A stretch of DNA of 64,000 nt from Aurelia coerulea. Taxonomy: Eukaryota > Cnidaria > Scyphozoa > Semaeostomeae > Ulmaridae. The stretch lies in the NCBI GenBank assembly GCA_039566865.1, contig CM076948.1, positions 20,099,001 to 20,163,000 on the forward strand, in the 5' to 3' direction. Each line of letters starts with the position of its first letter. The first letter of the stretch is position 1. The notes beneath the pieces are model-generated. The model was not told the DNA's origin, did not search any database, and saw only the letters and a list, made by a program, of their open reading frames with translations. Position numbers and translations under genes: made by a program. This document shows positions 51,166-63,414 of this stretch, one piece after another.

Positions 51166-52020
51166 GTCCATAGACTGCGCACAGACTTTACTTTTTGGCT
51201 GCTCTGGCGGGAGGGGGGGAGGCTTGGCCGGGCTATCCTCTTGCTGCATTTGCTTGGTTCGTGCTCTTCTTTGGGGTGTCTGAGGGGTCTTCTGGTGACA
51301 GGACATCGGCTGAAGATTTGCATTGCTACATCATTAATGTGTATCTAAAAAATTGAATAACATACATCAATAATAAACTGAAGCAATGTTCTTCGTGGAG
51401 TTTCGATATTTTGCAAAGAAATCATAGAAATGAATTGTGCATAGATTGATGTAAAAAATCCAGCTGAGTAAGACAATTTTTGGGTCACACCCCTTGTCGG
51501 CAGAACCACTACATTTTCCGAGAATTTCTATAGAATTCGTTGTGACGTCATAGCAAAACGGCGCAGAAATTCAAAAAAACAATATCAAAATTCGGAATCT
51601 ACATGGAAAGTTTCCTGTTAAAACTCAAAGAGAGTACAATTGTCAGAGCCGTAGGGTTCAATCTCGTCACGCCAAGAAACGTTGTTGACAAAAATGTGGT
51701 CTTAAATGTTTGGCCACGACTGTATCTCAAACCCCACGTCTCACAGTATCTAACTTATATGTTATTCTCGTTCGTTTCGCTTTCTAATTTTAGTGTTGCT
51801 AGATATGTTTGTAAATTTAGTTGCAGGTACTGTAAAGCGTTGTTGTTAAATTTACAAGTATATACATGAAACAATACAAACAAGACTCTATAACACTGGT
51901 AACAATTTGCTGTGAGCCCTTGGATGTGGGGTTGGCATTCCCCTCCTTTGTCTTTATTATTTATAGCATTTATTTTTTTGGTTGCAATGTTTTCACAATT
52001 TGTATCTTCTGCACTATGAA
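51166..52020. other. Unrelated sequence interrupting the 131-bp satellite
   Basis: Holds no satellite words and no recognised element ends. A GC patch (GGAGGGGGGGAGGC) is at about 51210. It may be an insertion or old flank. Confidence 0.4.
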
Positions 52021-55000
52021 ACATTCTCAACATATCTAGTCCATGGCCTGATTTATCTAATTCAGCGGATACGAAAACTCCCTTGATTTTCCTAATCAAA
52101 CACTACATTGAAGATCAAAACATAATTTTTCTATGAAATTAATCGAAAAGGCCTTCTCAGTATACCTAATCCATGTGCCTGATTTATCTAATTCAGCGGA
52201 TACGAAAACTCCCTTGATTTTCCTAATCAAACACTACATTGAAGATCAAAACATAATTTTTCTATGAAATTAATCGAAAAGGCCTTCTCAGTAATACTTA
52301 GTCCATGTGCCTGATTTATCTAATTCAGCGGATACGAAAACTCCCTTGATTTTCCTAATCAAACACTACATTGAAGATCAAAACATAATTTTTCTATGAA
52401 ATTAATCGAAAAGGCCTTCTCAGTATACCTAGTCCATGTGCCTGATTTATCTAATTCAGCGGATACGAAAACTCCCTTGATTTTCCTAATGAAACACTAC
52501 ATTGAAGATCAAAACATAATTTTTTTATGAAATTAATCCAAAAGACCTTCTCAGTAATATCTAGTCCATGTGCCTGATTTATCTAATTCAGCGGATACGA
52601 AAACTCCCTTGATTTTCCTAATAAAACACTACATTGAAGATCAAAACATAATTTTTTATGAAATTAATCGAAAAAGCCTCTCAGTAATACCTAGTCCATG
52701 TGCCTGATTTATCTAATTCAGCGGATACGAAAACTCCCTTGATTTTCCTAATCAAACACTACATTGAAGATCAAAACATAATTTTTCTATGGAATTAATC
52801 GAAAAGGCCTTCTCAGTATACCTAATCCATGTGCCTGATTTATCTAATTCAGCGGATACGAAAACTCCCTTGATTTTCCTAATCAAACACTACATTGAAG
52901 ATCAAAACATAATTTTTCTATGAAATTAATCGAAAAGGCCTTCTCAGTATACCTAGTCCATGTGCCTGATTTATCTAATTCAGCGGATACGAAAACTCCC
53001 TTGATTTTCCTAATCAAACACTACATTGAAGATCAAAACATAATTTTTCTATGGAATTAATCGAAAAGGCCTTCTCAGTATATCTAGTCCATGTGCCTGA
53101 TTTATCTAATTCAGCGGATACGAAAACTCCCTTGATTTTCCTAATGAAACACTACATTGAAGATCAAAACATAATTTTTCTATGAAATTAATCGAAAAGA
53201 CCTTCTCAGTAATACCTAGTCCATGTGCCTGATTTATCTAATTCAGCGGATACGAAAACTCCCTTGATTTTCCTAATAAAACACTACATTGAAGATCAAA
53301 ACATAATTTTTCTATGAAATTAATCCAAAAGACCTTCTCAGTAATATCTAGTCCATGTGCCTGATTTATCTAATTCAGCGGATACGAAAACTCCCTTGAT
53401 TTTCCTAATAAAACACTACATTGAAGATCAAAACATAATTTTTCTATGAAATTAATCCAAAAGACCTTCTCAGTAATATCTAGTCCATGTGCCTGATTTA
53501 TCTAATTCAGCGGATACGAAAACTCCCTTGATTTTCCTAATAAGACACTACATTGAAGATCAAAACATTTTTTCTATGAAATTAATCCAAAAGACCTTCT
53601 CAGTAATATCTAGTCCATGTGCCTGATTTATCTAATTCAGCGGATACGAAAACTCCCTTGATTTTCCTAATAAAACACTACATTGAAGATCAAAACATAA
53701 TTTTTCTATGAAATTAATCCAAAAGACCTTCTCAGTAATATCTAGTCCATGTGCCTGATTTATCTAATTCAGCGGATACGAAAACTCCCTTGATTTTCCT
53801 AATAAAACACTACATTGAAGATCAAAACATAATTTTTCTATGAAATTAATCGAAAAGGCCTTCTCAGTAATATCTAGTCCATGTGCCTGATTTATCTAAT
53901 TCAGCGGATACGAAAACTCCCTTGATTTTCCTAATCAAACACTACATTGAAGATCAAAACATAATTTTTCTATGAAATTAATCCAAAAGACCTTCTCAGT
54001 AATATCTAGTCCATGTGCCTGATTTATCTAATTCAGCGGATACGAAAACTCCCTTGATTTTCCTAATAAAACACTACATTGAAGATCAAAACATAATTTT
54101 TCTATGAAATTAATCCAAAAGACCTTCTCAGTAATATCTAGTCCATGTGCCTGATTTATCTAATTCAGCGGATACGAAAACTCCCTTGATTTTCCTAATA
54201 AAACACTACATTGAGGATCAAAACATAATTTTTCTATGAAATTAATCCAAAAGGCCTTCTCAGTAATATCTAGTCCATGTGCCTGATTTATCTAATTCAG
54301 CGGATACGAAAACTCCCTTGATTTTCCTAATAAAACACTACATTGAAGATCAAAACATAATTTTTTTATGAAATTAATCCAAAAGACCTTCTCAGTAATA
54401 TCTAGTCCATGTGCCTGATTTATCTAATTCAGCGGATACGAAAACTCCCTTGATTTTCCTAATAAAACACTACATTGAAGATCAAAACATAATTTTTTAT
54501 GAAATTAATCCAAAAGACCTTCTCAGTATATCTAGTCCATGTGCCTGATTTATCTAATTCAGCGGATACGAAAACTCCCTTGATTTTCCTAATCAAACAC
54601 TAGCATAGAAGATCAAAACATAATTTTTCTATGAAATTAATCGAAAAGGCCTTCTCAGTAATATCTAGTCCATGTGCCTGATTTATCTAATTCAGCGGAT
54701 ACGAAAACTCCCTTGATTTTCCTAATGAAACACTACATTGAAGATCAAAACATAATTTTTCTATGAAATTAATCCAAAAGACCTTCTCAGTAATATCTAG
54801 TCCATGTGCCTGATTTATCTAATTCAGCGGATACGAAAACTCCCTTGATTTTCCTAATAAAACACTACATTGAAGATCAAAACATAGTTGTTCTATGAAA
54901 TTAATCGAAAAGGCCTTCTCAGAATATCTAGTCCATGTGCCTGATTTATCTAATTCAGCGGATACGAAAACTCCCTTGATTTTCCTAATCAAACACTACA

Positions 55001-55390
55001 TTGAAGATCAAAACATAATTTTTCTATGAAATTAATCGAAAAGGCCTTCTCAGTAATATCTCGTCCATGTGCCTGATTTATCTAATTCAGCGGATACGAA
55101 AACTCCCTTGATTTTCCTTATCAAACGCAAGCATTGAAGATCAAAACATAGTTGTTTCTATAAAATTAATCGAAAAGGCTTTCTCAGTATACCTAGTCCA
55201 TGTGCCTGATTTATCTAAATCAGCGGATACGAAAACTCCCTTGATTTTCCTAATCAAACACTACATTGAAGATCAAGACATAATTTTTCTATGAAATTAA
55301 TCGAAAAGGCCTTCTCAGTATACCTAGTCCATGTGCCTGATTTATCTAAATCAGCGGATACGAAAATCCCTTGATTTTCCTAATCAAACG
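52021..55390. repeat. 131-bp satellite main array, about 25 copies
   Basis: Monomers begin GCCTGATTTATCTAATTCAG and are spaced 130-132 bases (52046, 52177, 52309 and on). Two variants alternate in blocks: ATCGAAAAGGCC with AATCAAAC, mainly early and late, and ATCCAAAAGACC with AATAAAAC in the middle. Single-base deletions in T-runs account for length changes. Confidence 0.93.
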
Positions 55391-55638
55391 CAAGCACTAA
55401 AAATGGAAAATAATGTTTTTATAAATTAACCCAAAAGCCTCCTTCGTACGTTTTATCCACATACCTGATTCATTTAATTTAGTGGATGTTAAGGCATCTT
55501 GATTTCTCCAATCAAAGTGCAACACTAGAGATCAATACCTATTTGTTGACCTTTTGAAATCTGTCTTTTCGATGTATCGTTTTCATGTGCCTGATTCATT
55601 TAATTTAGAGAATATGAAATTTCCCATGATTTTCATTT
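55391..55638. repeat. Diverged 131-bp satellite copies, right edge
   Basis: Two decayed monomers (CATACCTGATTCATTTAATTT, GTGGATG, TCTTGATTT), mirroring the decay at the left edge. Confidence 0.7.
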
Positions 55639-56580
55639 ACTGTTGGACTTTCAGAAATATTTCGACTCATTTGAGGATGTGGCGTCATCAAATATCTAAG
55701 TCGCAAACCAAAAGAACTGAAAGACTTTGCTTGATAATACTATATTGCAAACATTCATAACATACCGGGTGTCCCAAAAAAGTACTCCCGTTTGAAAAAT
55801 GACCAAAATTTCATTACACGACCGATCTTAAATTTTCTCTTTTTGTAACGTAGATCAAGAACCAAATTATTTTCCCAGACATAGCTGATTTTGTAATTGC
55901 TTTAAGAATTGGCAAACTTAGCTCTTTTTGAGGCTACCTGGTTTTGAATCATACTACAAAAAGCACTGATGATTGGCAGATCAATTTCTTTGTGCATGTA
56001 AAGCTTCTAGGCTTGCCATAAATGACAGAAAGAAATGCGCACTATCATTGGAAACTTAAATGATGTTAAAAGATCTGAAAATTTTGATCTTAGGCACGAT
56101 TGAATATTTTGCTTGAAAACGTTTAGCTCAAAATAAGGTTTTCAACGTGTAAATTTTCTACCTTGCTGTATCAAAAGCAAACTTTTATAATCTAGAAATG
56201 TTTTTGGGTTTTGACAAAACAAGTCAAAAAGAAAATTTTGTCAAAGGTTTGATAAGTGATCTTTGGTGATTCTTTAGACAGGAGTAACTTTTTTGGGACA
56301 CCTTGTATGGTTTTCTTGAAAGTTATTCTGTGTTTCCTCAACAAGCTTTGGAATTATTACGGTTCCAAGTTTTGGTCAACTTCTTTCCTGTATTCTTAAA
56401 AAAGAAGGAGAACTTTCTATTTCTGAAAATATTGAACATTTCAAACAGTTCATAGGAAGAATTACAGCAAAGTGATCGAAGTTTCTTTCAAGCCATCCAA
56501 TTTAAAGAAATAGGGCAAAGAATTTTTCACCAACGGTTTTAAAGATTTGGAACCTATGCTATCTAAGCCTTACATTTAGA
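55639..56580. mobile_element. Second copy of the 47945-48530 palindrome, split by a MITE
   Basis: TGTTGGACTTTCAGAAATAT and ACTCATTTGAGGATGTGGCG at the left match the other copy. CGAAGTTTCTTTCAAGCCAT and AAAGATTTGGAACCTATGC at 56480-56560 match its right arm. A CCGGGTG-type element sits in between. Confidence 0.5.
55765..56305. mobile_element. TA-flanked foldback element (family E)
   Basis: CCGGGTGTCCCAAAAAAGTA at the left and complementary CAAGGTGTCCCAAAAAAGTT at the right, TA at 55763-55764 and 56306-56307. 541 bp, non-coding. Confidence 0.75.
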
Positions 56581-57009
56581 TGATTAAATCTGAGATTGCA
56601 AAGTCGTGAGAAATGGCGTTTTCCGCTGTGTGATTCTTCAAAACGGGTAATAAACTTTGTACGTCCTCTGACGCTGTGTTCCTATTTAACATGGATAAAA
56701 AGTGAATGCTTTTAACGTCACTTGGGAAATTCTACAAGAAAATACCCTTGCATTTGTAAAGCATTAAACTTTAAAATTGAACAATGAAATGTATGAAATA
56801 ACAGCATGTCGCATCCAATTATTTAAAACACTTGCTGGGATGAAAATTTTAGTTATTCGTAATTTTAAGAAGAAAACATTATTTTGCCGATAGCTCATGC
56901 TAAATATTTTACACAACGTAATGTTCACCCCTTTTAGACCAAATTTCATTATTAGGCAATGCAAATGGTAAACATTGAAGATGGTAAATTGATTGCAGCG
57001 CTACAAGAT
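56581..57009. other. Intergenic, nothing recognised
   Basis: AT-rich sequence between the palindromic element and the 197-bp satellite. Confidence 0.4.
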
Positions 57010-59690
57010 CGCCTGTTATGTCATTGAAATTCGCAACTGGTCGCATATTAGTTTGAGTTTGAACTGCATCATTTCCAGCTAAATGATCCAGCTGGTTACA
57101 GACGCTGATGCCTTATATTTGTTTGAGAATTATGTATGAAGAACAATTGCAGTGGTTTATAATTTCGTTGCTCTACAAGGATACTTGTTAGGTATGTTGC
57201 TCTTTACCTTTGAAGCATGAAACATTTTAGTTCAGCAAATACTTTGAGTGTGAAATATTTCATTGCGAGGCAGCTAGTATATTGCAGCTTGTAGCAGACG
57301 CGTATGCCTTATATTCATTCAAGAATTGTGTATAGCAATAAAAATTACATTATATTAGAATTTGTTGCTCTACAAGGATACTTGTTAGGTATGTTGCTCT
57401 TTACCTTCGAGGCATGAAACATTTTAGTTCAGCAAATACTTTGAGTGTGAAATATTTCATTGCGAGGCAGCTAGTATATTGCAGCTTGTAACAGATGCGT
57501 ATGCCTTATATTCATTCAAGAATTGTGTATAGCAATAAAAATTACATCATATTAGAATTTGTTGCTCTACAAGGATACTTGTTAGGTACGTTGCTCTTTA
57601 CATTCGAGGCATGAAGCATTTTAGTTCAGCAAATACTTTGAGTGTTAAATATTTCATTGCAAGGCAGCTAGTATATTGCAGCTTGTAACAGACGCGTATG
57701 CCTTATATTCATTCAAGAATTGTGTATAGCAATAAAAATTACATTATATTAGAATTTGTTGCTCTGCAAGGATACTTGTTAGGTATGTTGCTCTTTACAT
57801 TCGAGGCATGAAACATTTTAGTTCAGCAAATACTTTGAGTGTTAAATATTTCATTGCGAGGCAGCTAGTATATTGCAGCTTGTAACAGATGCGTATGCCT
57901 TATATTCATTCAAGAATTGTGTATAGCAATAAAAATTATATTATATTATAATTTGTTGCTCTGCAAGGATACTTGTTAGGTATGTTGCTCTTTACCTTTG
58001 AAGTATGAAACATTTTAGTTCAGCAAATACTTTGAGTGTGAAATATTTCGTTACGAGGCAGCTAGTATATTGCAGCTTGTAGCAGATGCGTATGCCTTAT
58101 ATTCATTCAAGAATTGTGTATAGCAATAAAAAATATATTATATTGCAATTTGTTGCTCTGCAAGGATACTTGTTAGGTACGTTGCTCTTTACCTTTGAAG
58201 TATGAAACATTTTAGTTCAGCAAATACTTTGAGTGTGAAATATTTCGTTACGAGGCAGCTAGTATATTGCAGCTTGTAACAGATGCGTATGCCTTATATT
58301 CATTCAAGAATTGTGTATAGCAATAAAAATTACATTATATTAGAATTTGTTGCTCTACAAGGATACTTGTTAGGTATGTTGCTCTTTACATTCGAGGCAT
58401 GAAACATTTAGTTTAGCAAATACTTTGAGTGTGAAATATTTCATTGCGAGGCAGCTAGTATATTGCAGCTTGTAGCAGACGCGTATGCCTTATATTCATT
58501 CAAGAATTGTGTATAACAATAAAAATTACATTATATTATAATTTGTTGCTCTGCAAGGATACTTGTTAGGTACGTTGCTCTTTACATTCGAGGCATGAAA
58601 CATTTAGTTCAGCAAATACTTTGAGTGTGAAATATTTCATTGCGAGGCAGCTAGTATATTGCAGCTTGTAGCAGACGCGTATGCCTTATATTCATTCAAG
58701 AATTGTGTATAGCAATAAAAATTACATTATATTAGAATTTGTTGCTCTACAAGGATACTTGTTAGGTATGTTGCTCTTTACCTTCGAGGCATGAAACATT
58801 TTAGTTCAGCAAATACTTTGAGTGTTAAATATTTCATTGCAAGGCAGCTAGTATATTGCAGCTTGTAACAGATGCGTATGCCTTATATTCATTCAAGAAT
58901 TGTGTATAGCAATAAAAATTACATTATATTAGAATTTGTTGCTCTGCAAGGATACTTGTTAGGTATGTTGCTCTTTACATTTGAAGCATGAAACATTTAG
59001 TTCAGCAAATACTTTGAGTGTGAAATATTTCATTGCGAGGCAGCTAGTATATTGCAGCTTGTAGCAGACGCGTATGCCTTATATTCATTCAAGAATTGTG
59101 TATAGCAATAAAAATTACATTATATTAGAATTTGTTGCTCTGCAAGGATACTTGTTAGGTACGTTGCTCTTTACATTCGAGGCATGAAACATTTAGTTCA
59201 GCAAATACTTTGAGTGTGAAATATTTCATTGCGAGGCAGCTAGTATATTGCAGCTTGTAACAGATGCGTATGCCTTATATTCATTCAAGAATTGTGTATA
59301 GCAATAAAAATTACATTATATTAGAATTTGTTGCTCTGCAAGGATACTTGTTAGGTACGTTGCTCTTTACCTTTGAAGCATGAAACATTTTAGTTCAGCG
59401 AATACTTTGAGTGTGAAATATTTCATTGCGAGGCAGCTACGTATTGTGCAGCTTGTAACAGACGCGTATGCCTTACATTCATTAAAGAATTGTGTGCAAC
59501 AATAAAAATTGTATTATATTGCAATTTGTTGCTCTGCAAGGATACTTGTTAGGCACGTTGCGCATTACCTTTGAAGGATGAAACATTCTTTGTCCGCAAA
59601 CACTTAGAGTGTCAAAATATGTCTTTGCGTGGAAGTTGCCGCACCTGGTAACAGAAACTTTTGTGTTTTATCTATTTCAGAATTAAAAAG
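57010..59690. repeat. 197-bp satellite, about 13 copies
   Basis: CTCTACAAGGATACTTG or its CTCTGC variant recurs at 57171, 57368, 57565, 57762, 57959 and on to 59533, 197 bases apart. Monomers also share GAGGCAGCTAGTATATTGC and CGTATGCCTTATATTCATT. First and last copies are clearly more diverged than the middle. Confidence 0.93.
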
Positions 59691-59727
59691 TATGATGATA
59701 GTTATATGCTTTTGTTGCTTTTGTTGC

Positions 59728-60297
59728 TTGCAAATATCTTGGCATTGAAATTGACAGCTCTTTGAATCTCGAAAGCCATTTTGACAAATGTTTCAAACGC
59801 GCATCAAGCAGGCTGAGGCTGCTGGGAAAGCTTAGAGATTATCTTGATCTCACTGCTGCGGAGACAATATATCGCTCACTGATTCTGCCTACTTTTACCT
59901 ACTCTGGAATACTGCTGTTGAAGCTTACTGACACCCAATTAAAAAGACTAGCTTCGTTTCATAATCACTCGGTAAGAACAATACAAGGAAATTTGAACAC
60001 TAGCGGAAGAATTCAGTCAGTTGTCAGTGCAAATAGGATCCATGCATGTAAGCTTGTACGCAGGTGTATTGACAAGGACATTTGTGACACTTTTCAAGGC
60101 TAATTCGAAATCAATGACCACAATATGAGAACAAGAAACAATCAATGTGTTGTCAAGCTTCCAAAAATTAAAACTGAATATGCACGCAAATCATTTCGTT
60201 TCATGGCAGTAAAAATTTACAATGAACTGCCTATTAACATACGGAAAACTGAATCATTCAATGCCTATGAACAGCATCTTAAGCAACATTTTACCTA
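59728..60297 (+). pseudogene. 5'-truncated LINE reverse-transcriptase C-terminus
   Basis: KYLGIEIDSSLNLESHF, then ASSRLRLLGKLRDYLDLTA, TFTYSGILLL, a stop at 60101-60103, and in the same frame KSFRFMAVKIYNELPINIRK to a final stop. Only a single nonsense change separates it from an open fragment. It abuts the satellite. Confidence 0.78.
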
Positions 60298-60484
60298 AGC
60301 TTCTTATTTTAGATATGTAATATATGATTTAGGCTTCTTATTTTAAATATGTAACATATGATATTAATACAATTGCTGTAAATTCTTTTTATTATTTTTT
60401 ATAACATCTTTTTGCGTTAATCAGGACACACATTGATAACAGCAATAACGTTGAAGTGTTAATCCTGTATAAAGATTCGTGTTA

Positions 60485-60554
<70 letters not shown>

Positions 60555-60695
60555 ATATGATATTGATACAATTGCTGTAAATTCTTTTTATCATTTTTTA
60601 TAATATCTTTTTGCGTTAATCAGGACACACATTGATAACAGCAATAACGTTGAAGTGTTAATCCTGTATAAAGATTCGTGTTATCATTATTATTA

Positions 60696-60770
<75 letters not shown>
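60298..60770 (+). mobile_element. LINE 3' end present twice, each with a (TTA)n tail
   Basis: ACATATGATATTAATACAAT begins a segment at about 60354 ending in (TTA)n at 60486-60552. An almost identical segment restarts at 60553 and ends in (TTA)n at 60683-60770. This implies that a second 5'-truncated copy landed in the tail of the first. Confidence 0.8.
60486..60553. repeat. (TTA)n microsatellite 1
   Basis: About 22 perfect TTA units, the tail of the first LINE copy. Confidence 0.95.

Positions 60771-60771
<1 letters not shown>
60683..60771. repeat. (TTA)n microsatellite 2
   Basis: About 29 TTA units with one TCA interruption, the tail of the second LINE copy. Confidence 0.95.
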
Positions 60772-60772
<1 letters not shown>

Positions 60773-60795
60773 AAAACAAAAACTGTTGGATGTCG

Positions 60796-60827
60796 CAAAA
60801 ACGTTTCGATATAAAATCTTCTTCAGT
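60796..60827 (-). ncRNA. Degenerate hammerhead-like motif
   Basis: On the minus strand, CTGAAGAAG, then an AT stem region, then CGAAACGTTTTTGCG. This resembles the CTGATGA...GAAACG core of Penelope-type terminal ribozymes with the core base changed. Probably a remnant of such an element. Confidence 0.3.
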
Positions 60828-61002
60828 ATAAAAACTTTACAAGGCAGCCGAGAATTTATAGACATTACGTTGTTTACACCTAAAATTATTTACATGACGA
60901 TAATGCTATATTTACAATGAATCTATCTAAAAAACCTAATACCTTTACAACTGACAAACAATAGAATTTTTCCTGCTTTGCGCCAATTTAGCTATTTTTT
61001 AG

Positions 61003-61345
61003 TGTCCTTTGTGACTTAGAAGAGAGATTGGGAGCTCTTAAACTCACACTGGTAACTTTGCGGCTCCCCCAAGAGACCCCTCCGAAAGATTCGCACACTG
61101 CTTAACTCTTTTTTAGCAGTAGCTGAATCCCAGATGATTAAACAATGAACTTTTTTTGTTTTTGTTTTTATGTCCCTTGTGAATTCGAGAAAGAATTGGA
61201 AGCTCTTAAAACTCATACTGAATCCTTTGTGGCTACACTTGCAACTATGCAGCTCCCCCATGCGACTCCCCGAAGGATCCATACACCGCTTAACTCTTCT
61301 TTTAGCGATAGCTGAATCCCGCGCGAAGCCACAAAGGGCAAACAC
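61003..61345. repeat. Two diverged direct repeats of about 169 bp
   Basis: GTCC(T)TTGTGA, GAGAGATTGGGAGCTCTTAA, ACTCACACTG, GCAGCTCCCCC, ACCGCTTAACTCTT and TAGCTGAATCCC occur in the same order in both halves. An old tandem duplication. Confidence 0.7.
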
Positions 61346-61402
61346 AAAACAGACGCCAGCATAACCTCTTGCGACAATCAGATGGAATGGTAGACTAGCT
61401 AC

Positions 61403-61463
61403 ACTAGTCCCTCGATTTCGCTGTTGTTGTTGTTGCTGATGGCCAGCTCAATGAGGGACTAGT
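61403..61463. repeat. Inverted repeat ACTAGTCCCTC
   Basis: Eleven-base perfect arms (61403-61413, 61453-61463) with a (GTT)n loop. Possibly a short hairpin or a MITE end. Confidence 0.5.
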
Positions 61464-61465
61464 TG

Positions 61466-62700
61466 CCAGAGAGTGTCTCAAATCGGAATTTTCAGAACGA
61501 AAAACCTGATTGTAATCTGATTGGAGCATTTCGGCTAAAACAATAGAAATTTTTTTTGTAGCCAATCAACTTTTCCTCTCTTTACTTATTTTTACTGGAA
61601 AACCTCCCTTTGAAGTAGAGGCCTGTTTGGTCTGAGTTTTTCAAGAATGGCGACCGGCGCTGTCGTCGCAGCTTGATCGACCTGAAGAGCAGAAGCAAAT
61701 GAAGCTGAAGGAATTTAGCTAGCCATTTGGCATGATGAAGTGGGCACTGGGAAGAGATATTTGTTTGTGCTCTAACAGGAAATGGCAAAATGTAATGCTG
61801 TTGTGATACTTGAGAGGCATTTTCAAGACAGCAGTGAGTGTCAGTCTGTCAGTACACTGCAGTGTAGTGTAGGCCTACTCTAAGTTCAGGTTAGTGATTT
61901 TTTCGTTTACATTTGGCTCGTGTATTTCAATTTCAGGGCCTCCGATGACTTGGGGACCGGGGGGCCACGCCCCCCCCCACATGTTTGCAAATCATGCCGT
62001 TTTGAAAGGCAGCTCATCACCATGTTATTGTGTTGTGGTAATTTTTTGTATCAAGTTTGGCCTGCCCCCCCCCCCACTTTTCTGATCTCGTCGGGGGCCT
62101 TGAATTTCTAATATTATCTAACTGCAAGCATGTTACTTGGCAATGTTGGGCTGTCGTACTTTATCACCTTAACAGTTGTTTTGGTTTGAATGCATTTGAT
62201 CTGCCAAATATAACAATCTTAGATATTTTAGAAGTTTAGAATCTTTATAAGTTCCATATGTGATCCAACCCCCCCCCCCCCCCACCCACCCCGTGTTTGG
62301 ATCACATACGAAAAGGAAAGGGTGATATAATTTTTTGCTTGTGATTTAACAAGTACTTGTTACTTTATCACATTGATGTTGATGTTCTTAATTCATAGGG
62401 GTTTGTTTAAAGCAAGATATCTGCTTCATTATTATCAGACCTTGCATCAGTATGCATTTAGGTGGCACTTTTCTTGGAGAGAGTTTGTCTATCTGATGCA
62501 GCAAATCACTTGGAGCAAATATAAAGAACAGTTCCCTTGAAAATTCCTTGTACTTCAGTCCTTCAGATACCACTTAACTGATTGCTAATGATAATGTATA
62601 ATGATGATGAAATGTCTAATCTTGTCAAGTCTTTGGTTCCTTCCTTTATCTTTGGTCACTCTGAACTTTGGTCACTTTATCTTTGGTCACTTTGATAGGG
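61466..62700. other. Intergenic with poly-C runs
   Basis: C-runs at about 61968, 62067 and 62269. ATCACATACG/CGTATGTGAT-type words near 62250-62310 hint at a small inverted element. No gene supported. Confidence 0.35.
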
Positions 62701-62704
62701 GGGG

Positions 62705-62790
62705 CTCTCTCCTCGATTAGTTTACCTATTGAGAGAGCTCCTCCTTTAAATAATTCTCTCCGTGGTGAATTTATATATATATGAAACTGA
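62705..62790 (+). mobile_element. LINE 3'-end remnant
   Basis: CTCTCTCCTCGATTAG hairpin followed by AATTCTCTCC and a GAAACTGAAACT tail. Same 3' end as at 15674 and 23534. Confidence 0.55.
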
Positions 62791-63166
62791 AACTCCTCTG
62801 AAATTTCAAATTTATGTTCACTGTCCATGCTCAATTTTGTCAGAGTCATAAACTGTCTAAAATTCTTTCAAATTCACATGAATGAAACTTGGTATCAATG
62901 TGTTGTTTTCTTGAGTCATATTTTGATGATTACTGATCACAGCAGCAACAACAACCAAAATACTAATTCCGTGGTCCGCGTTTTACGCATGTAGCGCTTA
63001 TGAAAACGAGGCTATCAAGTTATTCCGATTTCAGACACTGTTTGGCAACAAGTCTCTGTATTAGCGACAAATCAGTTCTAAGGAGCATACAGAGATTGTG
63101 TAGCCAGTCTAATGGAATGGTAGAATCTAAGCTGTTCCGCATAACAAGGGGGAATTTCGTTTTCGA

Positions 63167-63231
63167 CCAATCAGCGCATTTGTTGACATTTGGGGCCTCG
63201 ACCAATCAGAATGCACCATGACGTCACGTCA
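63167..63231 (+). promoter_or_regulatory. Promoter-like cluster: two CCAAT boxes and a CRE
   Basis: GACCAATCAG at 63166-63175 and ACCAATCAGA at 63201-63210 are 35 bases apart. The palindromic TGACGTCA follows at 63219-63226, just ahead of an ATGGCGG start. NF-Y and ATF/CREB sites in this spacing are typical of TATA-less animal promoters. Confidence 0.5.
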
Positions 63232-63414
63232 ATGGCGGAAGCTGTGGGAAGCTGCGAGGAAAACATCTCCCCCAATATCGCTCGAGCTGACAACGGTTAT
63301 CCAACTTTTGACCGATTTTATTGGTTTACATCAAAGTTTGGTAAATTTTGGAACTTTCTGCCACTGCAATTTTTGATCGATCGTTTTCTTCAAGAGAAAT
63401 CGTTTTTTAAATAA
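63232..63414 (+). CDS. Possible first coding exon of an unknown gene
   Basis: ATG in CAATGGCGGAAG, reading MAEAVGSCEENISPNIARAD then NGYPTFDRFYWFTSKFGK, open to a stop at 63412. If real, it would end at a donor (GTTATC after 63288 or GTAAAT near 63341) and continue beyond the window. I do not recognise the protein. The promoter-like cluster just upstream is the main support. Confidence 0.3.
   Translation: MAEAVGSCEENISPNIARADNGYPTFDRFYWFTSKFGKFWNFLPLQFLIDRFLQEKSFFK

Noticed and set aside
60620..60865. Minus-strand open frame with a long Asn run
   Set aside because: Translation of the (TTA)n tail.
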